Shown here in pieces: positions 58,773-64,000 of a stretch of 64,000 nucleotides of DNA (position 1 is the first letter of the stretch; every line of letters starts with the position of its first letter). Source of the stretch: Thermohalobaculum sp039513195 (GTDB lineage: Bacteria > Pseudomonadota > Alphaproteobacteria > Rhodobacterales > Rhodobacteraceae); assembly GCA_039513195.1 (NCBI GenBank), contig JBCCRM010000022.1:17392-81391 (forward strand), in the 5' to 3' direction. The position numbers and the translations under genes were made by a program. The notes beneath the pieces are model-generated. The model worked only from the letters and a program-made list of their open reading frames with translations, made no database searches and was not told the DNA's origin.

Positions 58773-59969
58773 TCAGATCCGCTCGATCGCCAAAGCCGTG
58801 CCTTCGCCACCCCCGATGCAGAGGCTGGCAACGCCCCGCGTCAGCCCCTGTCGTTCCATCTCATGCAACAGAGTCACAACAATCCGTGCCCCCGAAGCGC
58901 CGATCGGATGGCCGAGCGCGCAGGCGCCGCCATTCACGTTCAGCCGCTCGCGGGGAATGCCGAGCTCTCGCATCGCTGCCATGGGCACCACGGCAAAGGC
59001 CTCGTTGATCTCCCACAGTTCAACATCTTCAGCCCCCCAACCGGCGCGTTCGATGGCCCTTTGCATGGCCGGGATCGGTGCTGTGGTGAACCAGCCGGGC
59101 TCCTGCGCATAGCTTGCATGGGCGACGATCCGCGCCCGCGGGCTCAAACCCTGCGCCTCCGCCTCCGACTGACGCATCAGAACCAGCGCCGCCGCCCCGT
59201 CGGAGATCGAGGACGCATTGGCCGCCGTGACAGTGCCCCCGTCGCGAAACGCCGGTTTCAAGGTTGGGATCTTGTCCGGCCGAGCCTTGCGCGGCTGCTC
59301 GTCTGCCGCGATCACCGCAGAACTCTTGCGGCCCGTCACGGTCACGGGAGCGATCTCCGCTTCGAACCTTCCCTCGCGCTCTGCGGTCAAGGCGCCTTCC
59401 AGCGACGCAAGCGCATACTGGTCTTGGGCTTCGCGCGTGAATTGGTAATGCTCTGCGCAATCCTCGGCGAAGGTACCCATCAATCGGCCCTTGTCATAGG
59501 CATCTTCCAGCCCGTCGAGGAACATATGGTCCATCATCTGCGCATGCCCGATCCGGGCGCCCGCGCGCATCTTCGGCACCAGATAAGGGGCATTGGTCAT
59601 GCTCTCCATGCCGCCGGCGACCACCACCGAGCCATTGCCGGCGCGAAGCTGATCGGTCGCGACCATCACCGTTTTCATGCCGGATCCACACATCTTGTTG
59701 AGCGTGGTGGCAGGCACCTCCTTGGGCAGACCCGCCCCGAACGCCGCCTGACGCGCTGGGGCCTGCCCCTGACCAGCGGGCAACACGCAGCCCATCAGCA
59801 CCTCGTCCACAGTCTCTGCCGCGACCCCTGCCCGTTCCAATGCGGCGGCAATCGCGACGGCGCCGAGAGACGGCGCCGTCGCACCGGAAAGCTCACCCTG
59901 AAAACCACCCATCGGCGTTCGGGCCGCACCGACGATGACGATCGGATCCCCCGGTTTCAGCTCCTGCAT
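58773..59969 (-). CDS. Acetyl-CoA acetyltransferase (thiolase)
   Basis: A 398-aa thiolase. The nucleophilic Cys is in NKMCGSGMKTVM, and the C-terminal catalytic motifs are CALGHPIGASGARIV and SLCIGGGEGTA. It condenses or cleaves acetyl-CoA/acyl-CoA. ATG 59969 lies a few residues before DPIVIVGAARTPMGGF, the family N-terminus. It is 50 nt downstream of the DUF3445 gene and shares its direction, so an operon with the methyltransferase and DUF3445 genes is likely. Confidence 0.95.
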   Translation of the reverse strand: MQELKPGDPIVIVGAARTPMGGFQGELSGATAPSLGAVAIAAALERAGVAAETVDEVLMGCVLPAGQGQAPARQAAFGAGLPKEVPATTLNKMCGSGMKTVMVATDQLRAGNGSVVVAGGMESMTNAPYLVPKMRAGARIGHAQMMDHMFLDGLEDAYDKGRLMGTFAEDCAEHYQFTREAQDQYALASLEGALTAEREGRFEAEIAPVTVTGRKSSAVIAADEQPRKARPDKIPTLKPAFRDGGTVTAANASSISDGAAALVLMRQSEAEAQGLSPRARIVAHASYAQEPGWFTTAPIPAMQRAIERAGWGAEDVELWEINEAFAVVPMAAMRELGIPRERLNVNGGACALGHPIGASGARIVVTLLHEMERQGLTRGVASLCIGGGEGTALAIERI

Positions 59970-60019
59970 GCGCATCTCCTCTGCCCTGCGGCCGCTCATT
60001 TCGCTAGTGCACAAAATGG

Positions 60020-60931
60020 TCAGGCGCTCGGCGACTGTCCAGCGATAACCCGCAACTCTGCCATCGCGTGAGCGTAGAGATCGGCACCGGCGCGATAACC
60101 TACGCTGTCTGCATCCAGCGCGCCGAATTCGCGCGCCAACGCCGCCGCCTGATCCGCTGAAAGCGCGGTCAACGGGCAGACCTGCGTGCGGATCAGAAAG
60201 ACTGCGGCTTCGGTCAGTGGCAGGCGCATCAGCGTCTGGCGCTCGGTGCGCAGATAGAGCCTGCCTTGCGGGTCCATCGAAACCGGCGCCTTGTCGCCCG
60301 AGTGCATCGGTAGGAACAACTCCGCCGTGCCGTGGATCAGCCAGTTCGCCCGTACCAGGGGGCGTTCTGGCCGCAAGGCGGCGAAGAGCCGCTCGACCCG
60401 GCGGGCGAGGTCGTCGCCATAGTCGGGTACGGGCTCGTGGATGACATCGAGCGGGTAGCCCATCTTCTCGGCCAACGACCAGCGCGACGGGAAGCAGAGC
60501 ACCGCACCCACCAATCGATGGCGGCCATCTTTGGCCGCGACCATTAGGCAGAGATCCTCCGCAACCAAGCGACCCAAGGTCGCCATGCGCGCCGAGGGGT
60601 CGAGATCGACCGCGACACCATCCGGCCTTTCGATGACCCCTGCGCCGCAGGCATATCCCGGCGCCGCAGAGAGCATGCCGATAACCTCTTCATAGAGCTC
60701 GGCGGCCGGAGCCTCCCCATCTCTGTCGAGCGCGAGAACGGCTTCCGCCTCCTCCGCAATCAGCCGGTCGCGATAGGCCATCTGCGCCGCGAAATCGGGG
60801 CCCTGGACCAAAACCGCAGCTCCGCCTACGGGCGAAATGCCGGGCGGCCGGGCGGTCCGGGGCTCCATGAACGGGGTCTCCGCAGGCTGATCGAGAAGCC
60901 AGGGAAACTCCGGCTGATGCTCATCCCTCAC
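60020..60931 (-). CDS. DUF3445 protein (heme-dependent oxidative N-demethylase-like)
   Basis: A 303-aa protein of the DUF3445 family, the heme-PAS alpha subunit of heme-dependent oxidative N-demethylase (HODM). The central blocks are LVGAVLCFPSRWSLAEKMGYPLD and IHEPVPDYGDDLARRVERLF, followed by RANWLIHG and LRTERQTLMRLP. HODM oxidises dimethylamine. No separate flavin beta or gamma subunit genes lie next to it. Its ATG overlaps the stop of the upstream methyltransferase gene (60928-60931). Confidence 0.85.
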   Translation of the reverse strand: MRDEHQPEFPWLLDQPAETPFMEPRTARPPGISPVGGAAVLVQGPDFAAQMAYRDRLIAEEAEAVLALDRDGEAPAAELYEEVIGMLSAAPGYACGAGVIERPDGVAVDLDPSARMATLGRLVAEDLCLMVAAKDGRHRLVGAVLCFPSRWSLAEKMGYPLDVIHEPVPDYGDDLARRVERLFAALRPERPLVRANWLIHGTAELFLPMHSGDKAPVSMDPQGRLYLRTERQTLMRLPLTEAAVFLIRTQVCPLTALSADQAAALAREFGALDADSVGYRAGADLYAHAMAELRVIAGQSPSA

Positions 60932-62145
60932 CGCCGCGCCCCCCGGCTGTAATGCAGCAAATTGAACCCGGCGAGACCGCGATGGATCGGCGCCCAGCGA
61001 GCCTGGAAGGTCATCCAGTCGAGTCCCATGGCCTCCGCCGTGATGCCTAGCGGACGCCTTCCATTGATCGCCGCAATCAAACGCGCGCTGTCCTGGCCCA
61101 GCGGGATCAGGAATTCGAGCCCGTCGAGCGTCACCCGAACCTGCCCGTGATTGGCGACGTGGCGCGATAAGGCCTGAGCCGTCGCCCCCCGCAGATGCGG
61201 CACGGATTGCGCCTGGGTCGGCCGCGCTTCTGCCGTATCAGCGCGATCTTTGGCAGCCACATAGGCCACATGGGTCTTGATGTTTCCGGCCAAGTCTTCG
61301 GCCACCTGCCAGCGCGCGACACGGTCCATGGCGGCCAGTTTGCGCGCATAGGGCTCGCCCGGCGGCAGATAGCGCACCGGGTCGTAGCGCGCGGGTTCGA
61401 CCATCGACACGATGGCAAGGCCCGCCCGGTTAAGCGACGCGGCCAATTCCTCGACCCGATAGGGTCGGTCCCGGGCATGCAGAAGGAGATCGTAGAGCCC
61501 CGCATCCCCGTCCTTGTGATCGCCGACGAAATCGTTGCGCTGGAACCAATTTGTCGCTGGCAGTGCGCCAAGGGCATGGCGTGCAAGCGCCACCTGATCC
61601 TTCGGCGGATCATCGGCAAAAAGCTGCCCGAAGGCGCGCTGTAGCGGGTAGACCCCAGTGCGCCCGTGGGGAGCATAGACCATCAAGCCCATCCCCCCGC
61701 CCTCGGCCATGGCATTCGCCAGGGCGGCAAATCCCGCATCCGGGTCGGCAAGGTGATGCAGCACCCCGCAGCAATCGATGTAGTCGAAGCGCCCGAGCGA
61801 GGCGGCCTCCAACAGGTCGCCGGTGCGGAAGTCTATGGTCAGCCCCCGCGCCTTTGCCCGTGCCTCGGCGATCGCGCGGGCCGCTTCGGAGCGATCGAGA
61901 TAGGTAATCTCCGCCGGGCAGCCGATATCCGCGAGCCTTTGCGCCAGCATGATCAGCCCGTCGCCTGTGCCGCCCCCCGCCACCAACGCTTTGAAGGGCT
62001 GCGTCCAGTCGCGTTGCCCGCCGAACAGGAAATGGTCGATCTCCACCGGGTGCGACGGCGACCCCTCGATCAGGCGGTCGGCCTCCTCGGCCGGATCGCG
62101 GGCCGGATAGGGAAAGGTTTCGTATTGCCTCTCGACCAGATCCAT
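60928..62145 (-). CDS. Class I SAM-dependent methyltransferase with C-terminal extension
   Basis: A 405-aa protein. FKALVAGGGTGDGLIMLAQ is the SAM glycine loop, ITYLDRSEAARAIA the acidic strand and DYIDCCGVLHHLADPDAG motif post I. Residues beyond about 300 form a separate region ending RGARR, with a possible winged or cupin-like fold (not identified). ATG 62145 (MDLVERQYETFPYP) is the natural family start; the long frame continuing to 63036 runs antisense to dddP. It is divergent from dddP and coupled to the DUF3445 gene. Confidence 0.82.
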   Translation of the reverse strand: MDLVERQYETFPYPARDPAEEADRLIEGSPSHPVEIDHFLFGGQRDWTQPFKALVAGGGTGDGLIMLAQRLADIGCPAEITYLDRSEAARAIAEARAKARGLTIDFRTGDLLEAASLGRFDYIDCCGVLHHLADPDAGFAALANAMAEGGGMGLMVYAPHGRTGVYPLQRAFGQLFADDPPKDQVALARHALGALPATNWFQRNDFVGDHKDGDAGLYDLLLHARDRPYRVEELAASLNRAGLAIVSMVEPARYDPVRYLPPGEPYARKLAAMDRVARWQVAEDLAGNIKTHVAYVAAKDRADTAEARPTQAQSVPHLRGATAQALSRHVANHGQVRVTLDGLEFLIPLGQDSARLIAAINGRRPLGITAEAMGLDWMTFQARWAPIHRGLAGFNLLHYSRGARR

Positions 62146-62268
62146 GGCCCTAGCCCCCCAACAACCCGACAATTGACGGCAAATGCGACAGTCATTGTCC
62201 GTTTTTGACAAGCATCGCCGTCGAGAGTCACTCCAGCCTCGATAGGGATAGCACCAGCGAGAGCCTCG

Positions 62269-63618
62269 ATGAACGAGCAATTCAAGCCAGGATCGCAGAC
62301 GCGCCATGCCCGGAAGATCGATCCGAACCGGCGGCCCGGGCGGCGACCGGACAACACGCCGGATGATGAAGACCGCGCGGAGATCGGGCCGACGCCGCTG
62401 GCCTATGCGGAGTGGGAGGCGGCAGGCCTTGAGTTCCCGGATCTGCCAGCGATGCGGGCCTATCGGCTGGAGCGACTGAAGGCGGAGCTGGCCGCGCGCG
62501 ATTGGGGCGGTGTCCTGTGCTTCGACCCCCTGAACATCCGCTATGCGACCGACTCGACGAACATGCAGCTCTGGAACGCCCACAACCCGTTCCGGGCCTG
62601 CCTGATCTGTGCCGACGGGCATATCGTGTTGTGGGAATACAAAGGCAGTGCGTACGCGTTCCTGTCGGACTTCAACCCGCTTGTGAAGGAGGTGCGGGGC
62701 GGCGCTTCGATGTTCTATTTCGCCACCGGCGACCGAACGGCGGATGCGGCCCATAGTTTCGTCGGCCAGGTCGAGGAGGTGATGCGGGCCCATGCGGGGG
62801 GTAACCGGCGTCTCGGGGTCGACAAGATCATGGTCGACGGCTACCGCTCGCTGGTTGCAGCGGGCTTTGAGGTGATGGAGGGCGAGGAGGTGACCGAGCA
62901 CTCCCGCGCAATCAAGGGTCCCGACGAAATCAAGGCGATGCGATGCGCGATGCATGGCTGCGAAGCCGCGGTCGCCGAAATGCAGCGCCGGGCGACGCCC
63001 GGTATGACCGAAGACGATATCTGGGCGTTTCTGCATGCCGAGAACATCCGCCGCGGCGGTGAGTGGATCGAGACGCGGCTGCTCGCGACCGGGCCGCGGA
63101 CCAATCCCTGGTTTCAGGAATGTGGGCCACGGCGATTGAAGAACAACGAGATCCTCGCCTTCGACACGGATCTAGTAGGTTGCTACGGAATGTGTTCCGA
63201 CATCTCGCGGACCTGGTGGATCGGCGATCGGGACCCTCCCGCCGAGATGCGGCGACAGTTCCAGATCGGCCACCGGCATATCATGGAGAATATGGCGCTC
63301 CTGGCCCCTGGCGTGCATTTGAGCGAGTTGACCTTTGGCGGCCATCAACTCGGCGCAGAGTTCAGCGAGGGCCGCTATAGCTGCCGCATGCATGGCGTCG
63401 GGCTCTGCGATGAGTGGCCGATCATCAAGTATCCAGAAGACTTCGTGGAAGGCGCCTTCGACTATGTGTTGCGGCCGGGGATGATGCTGTGCGTCGAGGC
63501 CCTGATCCAGCATGTGCCAGGCGACTTCGCGATCAAGCTGGAGGACCAGGTGCTGATCACCGAGGACGGGTACGAGAACCTCACCCACTATCCGTTCGAT
63601 GCGCGCTTGATGGCGTAG
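62269..63618 (+). CDS. dddP: DMSP lyase DddP (M24 metallopeptidase fold)
   Basis: A 449-aa M24-fold metalloenzyme identified as DddP. DPLNIRYATDSTNMQLWNAH and IWAFLHAENIRRGGEWIETR are family signatures. The metal ligands D299, D301 (FDTDL), D311 (SDIS), H375 (MHGVGL), E410 (CVEALI) and E425 (LEDQVLI) all match the published ligands D295, D297, D307, H371, E406 and E421 of roseobacter DddP with a constant offset of 4. It cleaves DMSP to acrylate, DMS and a proton. The 123-bp gap to the divergent methyltransferase gene is the promoter region. Confidence 0.96.
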   Translation: MNEQFKPGSQTRHARKIDPNRRPGRRPDNTPDDEDRAEIGPTPLAYAEWEAAGLEFPDLPAMRAYRLERLKAELAARDWGGVLCFDPLNIRYATDSTNMQLWNAHNPFRACLICADGHIVLWEYKGSAYAFLSDFNPLVKEVRGGASMFYFATGDRTADAAHSFVGQVEEVMRAHAGGNRRLGVDKIMVDGYRSLVAAGFEVMEGEEVTEHSRAIKGPDEIKAMRCAMHGCEAAVAEMQRRATPGMTEDDIWAFLHAENIRRGGEWIETRLLATGPRTNPWFQECGPRRLKNNEILAFDTDLVGCYGMCSDISRTWWIGDRDPPAEMRRQFQIGHRHIMENMALLAPGVHLSELTFGGHQLGAEFSEGRYSCRMHGVGLCDEWPIIKYPEDFVEGAFDYVLRPGMMLCVEALIQHVPGDFAIKLEDQVLITEDGYENLTHYPFDARLMA

Positions 63619-63619
63619 G

Positions 63620-63678
63620 GCAGCCTGCCCGCCACCTCCCTCCGCCCACCCACCCACGGGAGGTGGCGGGCAGGCTGC
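63620..63678. repeat. Palindromic hairpin repeat, member B
   Basis: Perfect 21-bp arms (63620-63640 and 63658-63678) surround a 17-nt loop (TCCGCCCACCCACCCAC). The core CCCGCCACCTCCC next to the loop is the same as in member A at 18757-18812. It starts one base after the dddP stop. No T tract follows, so its role as terminator is uncertain, but it would strongly stabilise the dddP mRNA 3' end. Confidence 0.8.
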
Positions 63679-63732
63679 GTTGATCGCGGCGCCGGAGCCG
63701 AAACCGGTATTGCAGGGATCGCACAGGCGGAA

Positions 63733-64000
63733 TGTCAGAGCCCGGCGAATGGACCGTCAGAGAAAGCTTCGTATCGCCTGTGCATCACTTTGGGCAGGCC
63801 TACTCTGACAGGAATTGCTTGGTTGGGCAGCGGAAAACCGTCATCGCCTGCACCCCTCAGAGCTGCGCGCTTCGAATTGGTCCAGCGTTATGATTGGAGA
63901 GAGGGGACCGCGATGAGTAAGCAACAAAAGCCCGGAGAGATCGTCGCAAAGCGGCGCCAGGTCGATGGGGTGGTGGCGCAGGGGACGCCGCTGGCGGCGG
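63733..64000 (+). mobile_element. IS3-family insertion sequence, left end (cut by window edge)
   Basis: A transposase ORF typical of IS3 elements begins at 63913 and is cut by the window edge. TGTCAGAGCCCGGCGAATGG at 63733 is a possible terminal inverted repeat, but the other end is outside the window, so the boundary is a guess. The space 63679-63912 shows no other gene; 63679-63732 has no recognisable feature. Confidence 0.45.
63913..64000 (+). CDS. IS3-family transposase OrfA, N-terminal fragment
   Basis: The 29 visible residues (MSKQQKPGEIVAKRRQVDGV, then VAQGTPLAA) resemble the start of IS3-family OrfA proteins, which begin with a helix-turn-helix containing KPEEIVAKLRQVD. GGGGAC precedes the ATG at 63913. 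The gene continues past the window edge. Confidence 0.7.
   Translation, partial: MSKQQKPGEIVAKRRQVDGVVAQGTPLAA

Noticed and set aside
62146..63036. Long N-terminal extension of the methyltransferase gene on the minus strand
   Set aside because: It runs antisense through dddP, and the conserved methyltransferase N-terminus begins at 62145.

Overview
The window is high-GC, gene-dense DNA of an alphaproteobacterium, most likely a Rhodobacteraceae/Roseobacter-type organism. This rests on gene content, not on a marker gene: trgA and trgB-cysK, a ChrR-type zinc cupin with the gene set of the RpoE-ChrR singlet-oxygen regulon, a DksA with one zinc-finger cysteine, two families of DMSP lyase, DUF2927 and DUF3445 proteins, and a C-P lyase operon. 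No rRNA, tRNA or CRISPR array was seen.

Layout. 1-1372: 5' end of cysK and trgB (minus strand). 1373-10771: a photo-oxidative/singlet-oxygen locus. An ECF11-like promoter precedes a ChrR-like gene, a DUF6134 protein and an SDR (plus). A minus-strand run follows: photolyase, FAD amine-oxidase-like protein, DUF1365 protein, CFA-synthase-like methyltransferase, trgA and a GPH-family transporter. 10933-13132: a small coiled-coil gene overlapping aceK. 13405-19875: a SOUL lipoprotein, then a tight operon of two methyltransferases, an ABC exporter and an AttH-like protein. 20138-24466: a GlcG-like gene, glcB, dksA and moxR. 24477-31543: a mixed block (HxlR/monooxygenase pair, GNAT, DUF2927 lipoprotein, VWA partner of MoxR, RidA, VOC, M48 protease). 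31809-40682: carbon-phosphorus lyase genes phnM, DUF1045, phnN-L-K, a DUF4406 gene, phnJ-I-H-G and the regulator phnF. 41009-47010: a phosphorelay and partner-switching module (hybrid kinase, RsbW-like, STAS, REC-PP2C, HPt). 47071-57973: class IV aminotransferase, secreted CAP/RTX protein, CaiB CoA transferase, two acyl-CoA dehydrogenases, radical SAM/SPASM protein, SleB hydrolase, DHH phosphoesterase and rhodanese. 57970-63618: DMSP region with a DddL-type cupin lyase, thiolase, DUF3445 protein, methyltransferase and DddP. The right edge cuts into an IS3-family element.

How the genes fit together. DddP and DddL would release acrylate and DMS; thiolase, CoA transferase and dehydrogenases in the same 14 kb could feed C3/C2 units onward. 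glcB and aceK control malate formation from glyoxylate and the isocitrate branch point. The C-P lyase operon gives phosphonate phosphorus. The first 11 kb fits a light/oxygen stress response: DNA photorepair, fatty-acid methylation/oxidation and tellurite/redox tolerance.

Most unusual items: (i) a 170/171-bp element with inverted GGCGCCGCGTC ends, present twice in opposite orientation after aceK and after attH; (ii) a family of long perfect or near-perfect hairpins with a shared CCTCCC..CCCACCCACCC core (18757, 63620, and inverted at 58691); (iii) a ChrR-like protein keeping all cupin zinc ligands but with Ser for both zinc Cys of the anti-sigma domain, under a textbook TGATCC-N18-TAAG promoter and without a neighbouring sigma gene; (iv) a deoxyribosyltransferase-like gene inside the C-P lyase operon.
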